DNA from: an uncultured Kiritimatiellota bacterium
GTDB taxonomy: Bacteria > Verrucomicrobiota > Kiritimatiellia > RFP12 > UBA1067
Assembly (NCBI GenBank): GCA_934643865.1
Contig: CAKUCX010000012.1
Span: 1 to 64,000, forward strand
DNA: 64,000 bases
Direction of reading: 5' to 3'
Below, piece by piece: positions 1 through 8,285 of this stretch (the first letter of the stretch is position 1; the number at the start of each line of letters is the position of its first letter). The notes beneath the pieces are model-generated. The model was not told the origin of the DNA. It saw nothing but the letters and a program-made list of their open reading frames with translations, and searched no databases. The translations under genes were made by a program, and so were the position numbers.

Positions 1-25
1 CTTGCCTTACCTCTTCCTACTCCCC

Positions 26-71
26 ATTGCGGAAGTAACCACACCTAATCGGGTGCGTTTACTTCCGCAAT
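26..71. repeat. Perfect 13-bp inverted repeat (hairpin)
   Basis: ATTGCGGAAGTAA (26-38) is followed by its exact reverse complement TTACTTCCGCAAT (59-71). A CACC/GGTG pair inside the 20-nt loop can extend the structure. No T-tract follows, so it is not a typical intrinsic terminator. It may end a gene that lies outside the window. Confidence 0.55.
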
Positions 72-372
72 CTACAAATAGAAATGATTTTCAACAAATC
101 GAAGCACGTACTTGCTTTCGAGAGCCAGTAAATGATAGAATGCAACTTACTCTTGAGACGACAATGTGATTTTTATGGCCGTAAAAAGCCGCAATTCAAA
201 AGTTGATTTGTCCGCGACAAAGGCCATATGCGTCAGGCTTTTTGACTATCGCCGCCGTCAACCTTGGCCCCCCAAGATTGTCAAAGGGCCAATGTGGGAC
301 TCGCTACGATTTCCGAGATAATGCCCGTAGTAATGAGAAGCGGCAAAAGGCGAAGTAGGGTCCCAAGACGTT
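72..372. other. Non-coding, AT-richer stretch
   Basis: I see no convincing gene here. The base composition is clearly less GC-rich than the coding DNA that follows. A second small inverted repeat, TTGGCCC (264-270) with GGGCCAA (286-292), is visible. No confident promoter for the gene at 373 could be assigned. Confidence 0.4.
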
Positions 373-1605
373 ATGAAAGCGAAAGAAAAACTTATTGAAG
401 GGCGGAAGGTGCGCCTCGCGATCGTCGCCTACCACGCCCGCGCCGCCGGGATCGGCAACGCCCTCTGCGCGCTTGTCGCGCGGCTCGACTACGCGCGCTT
501 CGACGTCACCGTCCTCTTCACGACGGACGAGGACTACGAGGGCTCGTCGATCCTCGGCCGCCTCGACCCGCGCGCCCGCGTCGTCGTCGCCGACCGGACG
601 TGCTGCGTGACGTTCCGCCGCCGCCACCGCTGGAACCTGCTCCGCCGCGTCGGCGGCTTCCTCTGGCGCCGCCTGCCGCGTCCGCTGCGCCCGCTCGGGC
701 GCGCCCTCTACGACGTCGAGGCGCGGCTCTACGCGCGCTACATCCGGCGCGAGCTGGGCCCGGCCGCCGTCTGCGACGTCGTCGTGGCCTACGACACCAA
801 GGCGGCGGAGGAGGCCGTGCGCGCCTTCTCGTGCCGCCGCCTCCTGCTCGTCTACCACTGCGGGGAGAAGGAGCGCATCTACCACCAGGAGCTCGGCTTC
901 GCCGCCGCCGACCGGATCCTCTCCGTCGGGCGGCGCGTGGCGGACGACATCCGCCGCTGGTGGCCCGAATACGCCGAGAAGGTCGCCGTCGCGGAGAACC
1001 TCGTCGACGTGCGGCATGTCCTCGCGCGCGCCGAGGAGCCGATGGACGGCGCGGACGCGGCCACGTTCGCGCCGGGGCTCGTCCACGTCGTCACGTGCGC
1101 GCGGCTGGACCCGCTCAAGGGCATCGACCTCGCCCTCGAGGCCGTCGCCATCCTCGCGCGGGACGGCGCGCCGGCCTTCCGCTGGCACGTCGTCGGCTGG
1201 GACCGGGAGGACACGGCCTGCCGCGCGCGCGCGCGCCGGCTCGGCGTCGAGGGCCTGGTCGTCTTCCACGGGCACCGCCCGAACCCGTATCCGCTCATGA
1301 AGCGCGCGGACGTCTACCTCCAGCCGAGCCGGAAGGAGGCCCTCGGGCTGACGATCGCCGAGGCGCTGCTCCTCGGCTGCCCGGTCGTCGCCACGCGGTC
1401 GGCGGGCGGCATCGACCAGCTCGCCGGGCCGGGGGTGAAGGGCGTCCTCTGCGACGTCTCGGACGAGGGCATCGCCGCCGCGCTGCGTCCGCTCCTCGCC
1501 GACCCGGCGGCGCGCGCGGCCCTGCGCAACCGCGACTATCTCGCGCGCTGCGAGGCGCTGAACGGCGAACACCTCGCCCGCTTCGAGGCGCTGTGCCTGG
1601 GGTGA
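373..1605 (+). CDS. GT4-type glycosyltransferase
   Basis: This 410-residue protein has the GT-B layout of family 4 glycosyltransferases. The N-terminal acceptor half contains a glycine-rich turn (AGIGNAL), and the C-terminal Rossmann half begins near VTCARLDPLKGIDLALEA. The E-x7-E nucleotide-sugar motif is EALGLTIAE, preceded by ADVYLQPSRK. It probably transfers a sugar from a nucleotide sugar to a cell-envelope glycan, lipid or exopolysaccharide at the inner membrane, but acceptor and sugar cannot be read from sequence. It stands alone, with non-coding DNA on both sides, so there is no pathway context. The ATG at 373 is the first in frame and there is no strong Shine-Dalgarno, so the start is less certain than the family call. 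Confidence 0.85.
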   Translation: MKAKEKLIEGRKVRLAIVAYHARAAGIGNALCALVARLDYARFDVTVLFTTDEDYEGSSILGRLDPRARVVVADRTCCVTFRRRHRWNLLRRVGGFLWRRLPRPLRPLGRALYDVEARLYARYIRRELGPAAVCDVVVAYDTKAAEEAVRAFSCRRLLLVYHCGEKERIYHQELGFAAADRILSVGRRVADDIRRWWPEYAEKVAVAENLVDVRHVLARAEEPMDGADAATFAPGLVHVVTCARLDPLKGIDLALEAVAILARDGAPAFRWHVVGWDREDTACRARARRLGVEGLVVFHGHRPNPYPLMKRADVYLQPSRKEALGLTIAEALLLGCPVVATRSAGGIDQLAGPGVKGVLCDVSDEGIAAALRPLLADPAARAALRNRDYLARCEALNGEHLARFEALCLG

Positions 1606-1662
1606 CGGCGGCGGACGGGGCGTGTGCCTGAGGCGCTCGGCCGGGCGTGTCAGGAATCCTGC

Positions 1663-1706
1663 GCAATCGGTTGGTTTTGTTCGTCCCTCGCAAAGCAACC
1701 GGTTGC
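1663..1706. repeat. Imperfect 11-bp inverted repeat between glycosyltransferase and etfB
   Basis: GCAATCGGTTG (1663-1673) can pair with CAACCGGTTGC (1696-1706) with one G-T wobble and a 22-nt loop. It lies 57 nt after the glycosyltransferase stop and 30 nt before the etfB -35 box. It could stabilise the upstream 3' end or bind a regulator. There is no T-tract. Confidence 0.4.
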
Positions 1707-1735
1707 AGTTTGTGTCGCGTTTTCGCTGTTTTCGG

Positions 1736-1764
1736 TTGATGGTGGCGGGCGTTGATGATAAACT
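1736..1764 (+). promoter_or_regulatory. Promoter of etfBA
   Basis: TTGATG (1736-1741), 17-bp spacer, TAAACT (1759-1764) with an upstream TGA giving an extended -10. It implies a leader of about 70 nt before etfB. Confidence 0.55.
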
Positions 1765-1840
1765 AACTGCGTTTTTCTGACGTCCGCCTGCCCGTTCGGC
1801 ATGCGGCCGCCTGGTCAACCTGCAAAAAGGAAAGTTCTTC

Positions 1841-2647
1841 GTGAAACCGTTGAATCTTGTCGTGTGCGGATCGCTGGTGCCGGATCCGCTTCAGACACTG
1901 GAGCCGGTCGCAACGCCCCAGGGCCCCGGCCTCAAGAACGAGCAGATGCTGCCGAGCGTCCTCGACCCGTGGGCGGCGTGCGCGCTCTACGAGGCGGCGG
2001 CCCTCGCGAAGACGCGCCCGGGCTCGAAGGTCACCCTCGTCGCGCTCGGCCCGAAGGCGAAGCTCCAGCAGCTGATGATGACCGTCGCGCAGAAGGCACC
2101 GTTCACGCTCGTGGCGGTGAACGCGCCGGCGGGCGGCTTCACGGACGCAAAGGCGACGGCGGCGGCGCTCGCGAAGGCGATCAAGGCGATCCCCGGGCTC
2201 GACCTCTCCGCGACGCTCCTCTTCGGCGGCTGCGCGAGCGCGTCCCGCGACGCGGGCGTGACGCTGCAGTTTGTGGCCGAGACGCTCGGCATCACGGAGT
2301 CCTTCACGGCCGTCGACGCGCTGACGCTCGCGGACGACGACTCGTTCACCGTCCTTGAGCGCATCGAGGGCGGCCAGTACCTCTCCAGCACGTGCAGGGG
2401 CTTCCCCGCCGCCGTCGGCTGGGCGACGGGCAGCCTGCCCGAGCCGCCGAACAACCCGCAGGTCGGCATGATGAACATGCGCGGCGTGATGCCGGCCCTC
2501 ATGAAGGCCGAGGCGGCGGACGTCGGCGTGGGCGGCATCGCCTACGAGAAGGTGGAGGTGCCGCGCGCGAAGCGCGACACGGTGGTGAAGAAGGACATGT
2601 CCGTGGAGGACATCGCCCGCGAACTCGTGGACTGGATCAAGGCGTGA
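1841..2647 (+). CDS. etfB: Electron transfer flavoprotein, beta subunit (divergent)
   Basis: This 268-residue protein belongs to the EtfB family, the AMP/FAD-binding half of a heterodimeric flavoprotein that passes electrons between dehydrogenases and an acceptor. The signature stretch near residues 32-52 (SVLDPWAACALYEAAALAK) matches the usual EtfB N-x-Y/W-D-x-x-A-L-E-x-A-L pattern, and FGGCASASRDAGVTLQFVAE matches the nucleotide-binding region. The GTG start at 1841 is chosen because AAGGAAAG lies six bases upstream and the protein begins KPLNLVVC as in the family. EtfA follows after 11 bp. No acyl-CoA dehydrogenase, FixC/ETF-QO or lactate dehydrogenase is adjacent, so the electron donor is unknown. 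Confidence 0.85.
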   Translation: MKPLNLVVCGSLVPDPLQTLEPVATPQGPGLKNEQMLPSVLDPWAACALYEAAALAKTRPGSKVTLVALGPKAKLQQLMMTVAQKAPFTLVAVNAPAGGFTDAKATAAALAKAIKAIPGLDLSATLLFGGCASASRDAGVTLQFVAETLGITESFTAVDALTLADDDSFTVLERIEGGQYLSSTCRGFPAAVGWATGSLPEPPNNPQVGMMNMRGVMPALMKAEAADVGVGGIAYEKVEVPRAKRDTVVKKDMSVEDIARELVDWIKA

Positions 2648-2658
2648 GGGGCTGAGCA

Positions 2659-3492
2659 ATGACGATCAAGGCATTTTCAATCGAGGGCAACGGGACGTTC
2701 GCCGAGGACGTGCCCGCGTTCGCCGACATGGTCTCCGGCTCCGGCGCGGCGCTCGTTCTCGTGCCGGGCACCTCGCGCGTGAAGCGCGCGATGCCGGCCG
2801 CCGCCCTGCGCGCGGGCGCGGAAATCGACACGAACGTCGTGGACGTGGCCGTGGACGGCGAGAAGGCGACGGTGCAGCGCTGGGCCTACCGCCAGCGCAT
2901 CCTCACCACGTTCAGCCGCGCGGCGCGCCCGTGGGTCGTCGTGGCGGACCCGGCGCTCTTCGGCGAGATCTGCGCGAAGCTCGGCGTCGCGCCCGAGCCC
3001 GCCGCGCTGTCCGCGTCCGCCCCCTCCCGCACGACCGTGAACGGCGTCGTGGCGGCCGGGAAGGGCGGGACCTCCACGATCCGGCCGGACGCGAAGCTCC
3101 TCTTCGTCGCGGGCGCGGGCTGGACGAAGAAGCAGGCCGACGGCGCGACGCACCTCGACGAGGCGGCCGCCACGATCACGGGCTTCCTCGCGAAGTCGGG
3201 CGCGTCGCTCGGCTCCTCCAAGTCGCTCGTCGACATGCCGGAGGCCGCGCAGGCGTTCTCGTTCATGAGCCACATGAACCAGGTCGGCCAGACGGGCGCG
3301 ACGCCGCGCCACGCGAAGGGGCTTTCCACCTGCTGCCACGGCGAGGAGCCGCACGTCGTCGGCTGGCGCTTCGTCAACGAGCGCCGCGCCGTCAACCTCG
3401 ACGCGAACTGCGGCTGGGCGCAGGGCAAGGCGGACGTCCTCTACGTCGCCGACGCCTTCGCGGTCATGAAGAAGGTCAACGAGCTGCTGTAG
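2659..3492 (+). CDS. etfA: Electron transfer flavoprotein, alpha subunit (short, divergent)
   Basis: This is the EtfA partner of the preceding gene, at 277 residues against about 310-330 for typical EtfA. The N-terminal half is the ETF alpha/beta nucleotide-binding fold. The C-terminal FAD domain keeps ASLGSSKSLVDM and the NQVGQTG loop near the FAD. The usual YIACGISGAIQH segment is replaced by LSTCCHGEEPHVVGWRF, and the usual ADYGLVGDL tail by ADVLYVADAFAVMKKVNELL. So the family call is solid, but the flavin site and partners may differ from well-studied ETFs. The stop codon overlaps the GTG start of the next gene by one base (TAGTG), implying translational coupling. Confidence 0.8.
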   Translation: MTIKAFSIEGNGTFAEDVPAFADMVSGSGAALVLVPGTSRVKRAMPAAALRAGAEIDTNVVDVAVDGEKATVQRWAYRQRILTTFSRAARPWVVVADPALFGEICAKLGVAPEPAALSASAPSRTTVNGVVAAGKGGTSTIRPDAKLLFVAGAGWTKKQADGATHLDEAAATITGFLAKSGASLGSSKSLVDMPEAAQAFSFMSHMNQVGQTGATPRHAKGLSTCCHGEEPHVVGWRFVNERRAVNLDANCGWAQGKADVLYVADAFAVMKKVNELL

Positions 3493-4001
3493 TGCCCAAC
3501 GCCCTCACGCGCTTCCTCTCGCACGACGCGGGGCCGCTCGCGCAGTTCGTCAAGTACGGCGCGATCGGCGTCGCGGCGACGTGCGTGCAGACGGGTGTCT
3601 TCTACGTCCTCGCGGCGTGCTGGCTCAGGTGCCTCACGCCGGACGACTGGGCCGTGCGGCTCCTGGGCCTGCCCGCCGGGGCGTTCACGGGCGGCGAGGC
3701 GTGGTACGCCGCGCGCGGCACCTACGCGGCCGTCGATACGGCGGTGGGGTTCGTCGTCGCGAACGTCTTCTGCTGGCTCATGAACCGCTGGTTCGTCTTC
3801 AGGCCGGGGAAGTTCAGGTGGTACGTCGAGTTCGGGATGTTCTTCGGCGCGGCGACGCTGGCGACCGTGGTCGCGCTCGGCGTGATGAAGGCCCTCATCG
3901 ACGGCTGCGGCATGATGACGACCCTCGCCGTCTTCATCGAGGTCGCCGTCTCGTTCTGCGTGAACTTCTTCGTCCGCAAGTTCGTCATCTTCAAGGGCTA
4001 G
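3492..4001 (+). CDS. GtrA-like four-helix membrane protein
   Basis: This 169-residue protein has about four hydrophobic helices and the GtrA/DPMS-associated pattern: QFVKYGAIGVAAT at the N terminus, VANVFCWLMNRWFVFRPGKF in the middle and a final helix ending NFFVRKFVIFKG. GtrA-like proteins are thought to help move polyprenyl-linked sugars across the inner membrane during surface glycan modification. The GTG start at 3492 overlaps the etfA stop by one base. It may serve glycan assembly with the glycosyltransferase at 373, though the ETF genes separate them. The substrate is unknown. Confidence 0.8.
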   Translation: MPNALTRFLSHDAGPLAQFVKYGAIGVAATCVQTGVFYVLAACWLRCLTPDDWAVRLLGLPAGAFTGGEAWYAARGTYAAVDTAVGFVVANVFCWLMNRWFVFRPGKFRWYVEFGMFFGAATLATVVALGVMKALIDGCGMMTTLAVFIEVAVSFCVNFFVRKFVIFKG

Positions 4002-4056
4002 GCGCACCGCGCCGCACGTGCCGCGCCTCCGTTCGCACATTTCGTGCATTTGGGGG

Positions 4057-4084
4057 TTCACATCCAAGGGGGGTGTGCTATACT
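4057..4084 (+). promoter_or_regulatory. Promoter of potABCD
   Basis: TTCACA (4057-4062), 16-bp spacer, TATACT (4079-4084) preceded by TGC, an extended -10. It gives a leader of about 30 nt before the potA start. Confidence 0.65.
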
Positions 4085-4119
4085 TCCCCCCATGTCTACC
4101 AGAGAAGGGAAGAGGCGAG

Positions 4120-5226
4120 TTGGCTAGCGAATTTCTTGTTTTTGACCACGTGACGAAGCGTTTCGGCGCGCTGACGGCGGTCAACGACGTTTCGTTCTCC
4201 ATCAAGAGGGGCGAGTTCTTCTCGCTCCTCGGGCCGTCGGGCTGCGGCAAGACGACGCTCCTGAGGATGCTCGGCGGCTTCGAGCGCCCCGACTCGGGAC
4301 GCATCTACCTGGAGGGGAAGGACATCACGGACCTCGCCCCGAACCAGCGCCGCGTCCACACGGTCTTCCAGAACTACGCGCTCTTCCCGACGATGACGAT
4401 CTGGGACAACATCGCCTTCTCGCTCAAGCTCGCGAAGAAGCCGAAGGCGGAGATCGAGGAGGCCGTGGGCAGCATCCTCGACATGATCCGCATGGCGGAC
4501 CACGCCTGGAAGTACCCCAACCAGCTCTCCGGCGGCCAGAAGCAGCGCGTCGCGATCGCGCGCGCGCTCGTGGACCGGCCGCAGGTCCTCCTCCTCGACG
4601 AGCCGCTTGCGGCGCTCGACCTCAAGCTGCGCCAGCACATGCTCCTCGAACTCGACACGATCCACGACCAGGTGGGCATCACGTTCCTCTATGTGACGCA
4701 TGACCAGGGCGAGGCGATGTCGCTCTCCGACCGCATCGCCGTCCTCAACCGGGGCCGGGTCGAGCAGCTCGCCGGCCCGGCGCAGATCTACGAGGCGCCG
4801 GCCTCGCGCTTCGTCGCCTCCTTCATCGGCGACACGAACTTCTTCCACGGCGAGATCGTCTCGGTGGACGGCGACTACTGCTTCATCCAGATGGAGGGGT
4901 TCCCGCAGATCAAGGCGTACAACGACCGGAAGCTCTCGGTCGGCCAGGAGATCGACCTCTCCGTGCGGCCCGAGAAGATCCGCGTCACGCGCGCGCCGCC
5001 GCCGCCCGAGAAGGGCGCCTCGATCAACGTCTTCCCCTCGAAGGTGAAGGACATCGTCTACCAGGGCGTCTACACGAAGTTCTGGGTGACGTCCTCCGGG
5101 CGCCAGATCCAGTCCCTGAAGCCCCATTCGCGCTTCCTTCTCGACCAGGAGCCCATCACCTGGAACGACGAGGTCTTCGTGTGGTGGCATCCCGACGACG
5201 GCTACATGGTGGCCGCCGAGAGCTGA
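4120..5226 (+). CDS. potA: Spermidine/putrescine ABC transporter, ATP-binding protein
   Basis: This 368-residue ATPase drives polyamine import with PotB, PotC and PotD. Visible motifs are Walker A GPSGCGKTT, the signature LSGGQKQR, Walker B LLLDEPLAALD and the H-loop VTHDQGEAM. A C-terminal TOBE-type regulatory region follows (from about residue 245), including DLSVRPEKIRV. The TTG at 4120 is preferred because a purine-rich GAAGGGAAGAGGCGAG lies just upstream and the protein then begins ASEFLVFDHVTKRFG, like other PotA proteins. A longer in-frame GTG at 4018 would overlap the promoter. The first of four coupled genes, it is 19 bp before potB. Confidence 0.93.
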   Translation: MASEFLVFDHVTKRFGALTAVNDVSFSIKRGEFFSLLGPSGCGKTTLLRMLGGFERPDSGRIYLEGKDITDLAPNQRRVHTVFQNYALFPTMTIWDNIAFSLKLAKKPKAEIEEAVGSILDMIRMADHAWKYPNQLSGGQKQRVAIARALVDRPQVLLLDEPLAALDLKLRQHMLLELDTIHDQVGITFLYVTHDQGEAMSLSDRIAVLNRGRVEQLAGPAQIYEAPASRFVASFIGDTNFFHGEIVSVDGDYCFIQMEGFPQIKAYNDRKLSVGQEIDLSVRPEKIRVTRAPPPPEKGASINVFPSKVKDIVYQGVYTKFWVTSSGRQIQSLKPHSRFLLDQEPITWNDEVFVWWHPDDGYMVAAES

Positions 5227-5245
5227 GGCGGCGAGGAGAGGCGAA

Positions 5246-6247
5246 ATGGAGAACCCGCTCAGGTCTCGCAAGGCCGAATGGCTTCTGACGCTGCCGTCCT
5301 TCGTCTGGCTGGCCGTCTTCTTCGTGATCCCGGCCGTCATCGTGCTGGCCTTCACGTTCCACGCCCGCGACGCCTCCGGCGGCGTGGGCGAGTGGTCGCT
5401 CGCCACGTGGCGCGAGCTCGTAGACCCCGACTATCCGGCCATCGTCTGGAACACGATCCGCATCTCCTTCGAGGTGACGGTGTGGTCGATCATCCTCGCC
5501 CTGCCGTGCGCCTACGCGATCGCGCGCATGAACCCGCGCTGGCGGGCCGTCGTGGCGGGTTCGATCATGCTGCCGTTCTGGACGAGCTTCGTCGTGCGCG
5601 TCTTCGCGTGGAAGACGATGCTCCACCCCGACGGCTGGCTGCAGGCCTGCTACTTCGCCTTCCTGCGCGTCCGGGAATGGCTCTTCGACTGGCTGCCCGG
5701 CTTCGCGCAGCAGGCCCTCGTGTGGCTGGGCGCTGCGTCCGGGGGGCGCGTCGACCCCGCGACCTCGACGCTCCTCGACTCGGAGGCGGCCGTCGTGCTC
5801 GTCTCGGTCTACTCCTTCCTGCCGTTCGCGATCATGCCGATCTACACGGCGGCGGAGAAGTTCGACTTCTCGCTCCTGGAGGCCGCGCGCGACCTGGGGG
5901 CGAAGAACTTCTACGCCTTCCGCAAGATCTTCCTGCCGGGCGTCAAGCAGGGCGTCATCTCGGCCGTCCTGATGGTGTTCATCCCCGCGATCGGCTCCTA
6001 CGTCATCCCGCAGATGCTCGGCGGCACGGACTGCGTCCTCATCGGCAACAAGATCTTCATGCGCGCGATCCAGAACCGCAACATTCCGCACGCCTCGGCG
6101 CTCGCGGTGCTGATGGCCGTCTCGGTGCTGATCCCGCTGGGCCTCGCGGTGTGGTGGAAGCGCCGGCAGGACGTGCGCGGGCGCAAGCGCCTGGAGGCGC
6201 AGACGGCGCGGCTCGCCGTGGCGAGCGGGGGAGGGGGCGCGCCATGA
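5246..6247 (+). CDS. potB: Spermidine/putrescine ABC transporter, permease PotB
   Basis: This 333-residue inner-membrane permease has about six hydrophobic helices. The EAA coupling loop (EAARDLGAKNFYAFRKIFLPG region) contacts the ATPase. Between the second and third helices is an extra segment around residues 130-175 (LQACYFAFLRVREWLF onward), longer than in E. coli PotB. A GAGGAGAGG ribosome-binding site precedes the ATG. Its TGA stop overlaps the potC ATG in an ATGA junction. Confidence 0.93.
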   Translation: MENPLRSRKAEWLLTLPSFVWLAVFFVIPAVIVLAFTFHARDASGGVGEWSLATWRELVDPDYPAIVWNTIRISFEVTVWSIILALPCAYAIARMNPRWRAVVAGSIMLPFWTSFVVRVFAWKTMLHPDGWLQACYFAFLRVREWLFDWLPGFAQQALVWLGAASGGRVDPATSTLLDSEAAVVLVSVYSFLPFAIMPIYTAAEKFDFSLLEAARDLGAKNFYAFRKIFLPGVKQGVISAVLMVFIPAIGSYVIPQMLGGTDCVLIGNKIFMRAIQNRNIPHASALAVLMAVSVLIPLGLAVWWKRRQDVRGRKRLEAQTARLAVASGGGGAP

Positions 6248-7074
6248 AGCGCTCGATGTTCTCGGTCGCCGTCCTCGGCTGCGTGCTTGCGTTCCTCTAC
6301 GTGCCGATCGTGCTCGTCTTCGTCTACGGCTTCGTGCCGAACGGCATCTCGATGAGCTTCTTCGACGCGGACGGCGCCTTCGCCGGCTTCACGGGCAAGT
6401 GGTACCGGCAGCTCTTCGCCGGCCACCACGCGGTGAAGGCGCTGCTGCAGAGCTTCTGGCTCTCGCTCACGATCGCGGGCCTCTCGACGCTCGTCTCCTG
6501 CGTCCTCGGCACGACGGCCGCCCTCGCCCTCCACCGCTGGCGCGACCGCCTCCAGGCCCTCCACCACGCCCTCGTCTACACGCCGCTCATCATGCCCGAC
6601 ATCCTCATCGGCATCTCCCTGCTGATGCTCTTCGTCGCGGCGAAGGCCGCCTGCGGCTTCTGGACGATCCTCATCGCGCACGTCACGTTCTGCGTCTCCT
6701 ACGTCGTCATGACCGTCCTCGCGCGCCTCCAGGACTTCGACGACCGCATCACCGAGGCCGCCTACGACCTCGGCGCGGGGCCGTGGTACGCGTTCTTCCA
6801 CGTGGAGCTGCCGATTCTCCTGCCCGGCATCGTCGCGGGCGGCCTCCTCGCGTTCACCCTCTCCATCGACGACGTCGTCATCACCTCGTTCGTCAACGGC
6901 GCGGGCACGAACACGTTCCCCACCTACGTCTCGTCGATGACGAAGCACTCGAAGAACCTGCCCTCGGTCTTCGCGCTCTCGACGCTCATGCTCCTCTTCA
7001 CGTGTACGCTCGTCGGCCTCTCCAAGCTGCTGACGGCGAAGAACCAGGCCAAGCCGAAAGGAAAAGCAGAATGA
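6244..7074 (+). CDS. potC: Spermidine/putrescine ABC transporter, permease PotC
   Basis: This 276-residue permease partners PotB. It starts with a transmembrane helix (FSVAVLGCVLAFLYVPIVLV), has about six helices in total, and carries the EAA loop EAAYDLGAGPWYAFFHVELP. A conserved LSIDDVVITSFVNGAGT stretch lies near the C terminus, as in PotC. Start and stop both form ATGA overlaps, with potB upstream and potD downstream, so the operon is read as one coupled unit. Confidence 0.93.
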   Translation: MKRSMFSVAVLGCVLAFLYVPIVLVFVYGFVPNGISMSFFDADGAFAGFTGKWYRQLFAGHHAVKALLQSFWLSLTIAGLSTLVSCVLGTTAALALHRWRDRLQALHHALVYTPLIMPDILIGISLLMLFVAAKAACGFWTILIAHVTFCVSYVVMTVLARLQDFDDRITEAAYDLGAGPWYAFFHVELPILLPGIVAGGLLAFTLSIDDVVITSFVNGAGTNTFPTYVSSMTKHSKNLPSVFALSTLMLLFTCTLVGLSKLLTAKNQAKPKGKAE

Positions 7075-8246
7075 AAACCAGAACGACGTCGCCGGCCCTC
7101 AAGACCCTCGCCGCGGCCCTCGCCGCCGGCGCCCTCGTCGCGGGCTGCTCGCAGTCCGAATCCGCCGCCGGGGGCGCGGACCTCTCCGCCCAGGCCCGCG
7201 CGGCCGCGGAGGCGAGCGGGTACGTGCCCCCGAACGGCGGGAAGGGCGGCGAGCTCCACGTCTACACGTGGAGCGACTACATCGCCCCCGACGTCCTCGC
7301 CGGCTTCGAGAAGGCGCTCGGCGTGAAGGTCGTCGTCGACACGTTCGACTCGAACGAGGCCATGTACGCGAAGCTCAAGGCCGGCGGCACGGGCTACGAC
7401 ATCCTCATGCCCAGCTCCTACCAGATCGCGCAGATGGCGAAGGACGGGATGCTGGAGAAGATCGACCACGCGAAGTGCCCGAACGTGAGGAAGAACTTCG
7501 ACCCGTCGTTCGCGCGCCAGATCATCGACCCGACGTTCGCCTACAACGTGCCCTACGCCGTCACCTACACGGGCTTCATGTACGCGAAGGGCAAGGTGCC
7601 CGCCGGCGTCGACGTCGCGAGCTGGAAGGCGCTCGCGCACCCCGCCTTCAAGGGCCGTCTCACGCTCCTCGACGACCTCCGCGAGGTGATCGGCGGCGGG
7701 CTCATGTCGCTCGGCCACTCGATCAACTCGGAGGATCCGAAGGAGATCGACGCCGCCGTCGCCGAAGTGCTCAGGTGGAAGGCGAACTCGCGCAAGTTCG
7801 ACGCCGAGAGCTACAAGACCGAGGTCGCGAGCGGCGCGACGTGGATCGGCCACGGCTACTCGACGGACGCGGCGCAGGTCATCGTCGGCGACGAGGACGA
7901 GGGCATGGCGCCGCGCGGCGACATCGGCTTCGCGCTGCCGAAGGAAGGCTTCACGATCGCGTTCGACGAGATGGTCATCGCGAAGGACGCCCGCCGGAAG
8001 GACCTCGCCTACGCCTTCATCAACTACATCTACGACGGCGACGTCGCGAAGGCCAACATGGAGTACATCTGCGGGCCGAACCCGGTGAAGCCCGGCATCG
8101 ACCGGCTCGAACCCGACTACCGCAGGCTGATCGTCCTCGACGCGGCGCAGATCGCGCGCGGACAGGTGCTGCGCGGCTTCCAGGACAAGCCGGCGGTCCA
8201 GGAGCTCTACAACAAGGCCTGGGACCGCATCAAGGCCGGGGAGTAG
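7071..8246 (+). CDS. potD: Polyamine-binding lipoprotein PotD
   Basis: This 391-residue substrate-binding protein captures polyamine for the transporter. A lipoprotein signal peptide ends in LVAGC, predicting lipidation at Cys26 and membrane anchoring. The mature protein begins the type 2 periplasmic-binding fold with GGELHVYTWSDYIAPDVLAGFEKA-like residues and continues with the YDILMPSSYQI and WIGHGYSTDAAQVI regions typical of PotD/PotF. Whether it prefers spermidine or putrescine cannot be decided by eye. The gene overlaps potC by 4 bp and ends the operon. No intrinsic terminator is obvious before the next gene, 39 bp away. Confidence 0.92.
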   Translation: MKTRTTSPALKTLAAALAAGALVAGCSQSESAAGGADLSAQARAAAEASGYVPPNGGKGGELHVYTWSDYIAPDVLAGFEKALGVKVVVDTFDSNEAMYAKLKAGGTGYDILMPSSYQIAQMAKDGMLEKIDHAKCPNVRKNFDPSFARQIIDPTFAYNVPYAVTYTGFMYAKGKVPAGVDVASWKALAHPAFKGRLTLLDDLREVIGGGLMSLGHSINSEDPKEIDAAVAEVLRWKANSRKFDAESYKTEVASGATWIGHGYSTDAAQVIVGDEDEGMAPRGDIGFALPKEGFTIAFDEMVIAKDARRKDLAYAFINYIYDGDVAKANMEYICGPNPVKPGIDRLEPDYRRLIVLDAAQIARGQVLRGFQDKPAVQELYNKAWDRIKAGE

Positions 8247-8285
8247 GGATGGCGGACGGACGCTTCCCGCAGGAGGCAGGGGGGA

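Noticed and set aside
26..71. Integron attC-like site
   Set aside because: The hairpin lacks the GTTRRRY and RYYYAAC core boxes, and no integrase or gene cassette is seen.
4018..4119. N-terminal extension of PotA from the GTG at 4018
   Set aside because: It would cover the promoter, has no ribosome-binding site, and adds residues absent from PotA proteins.
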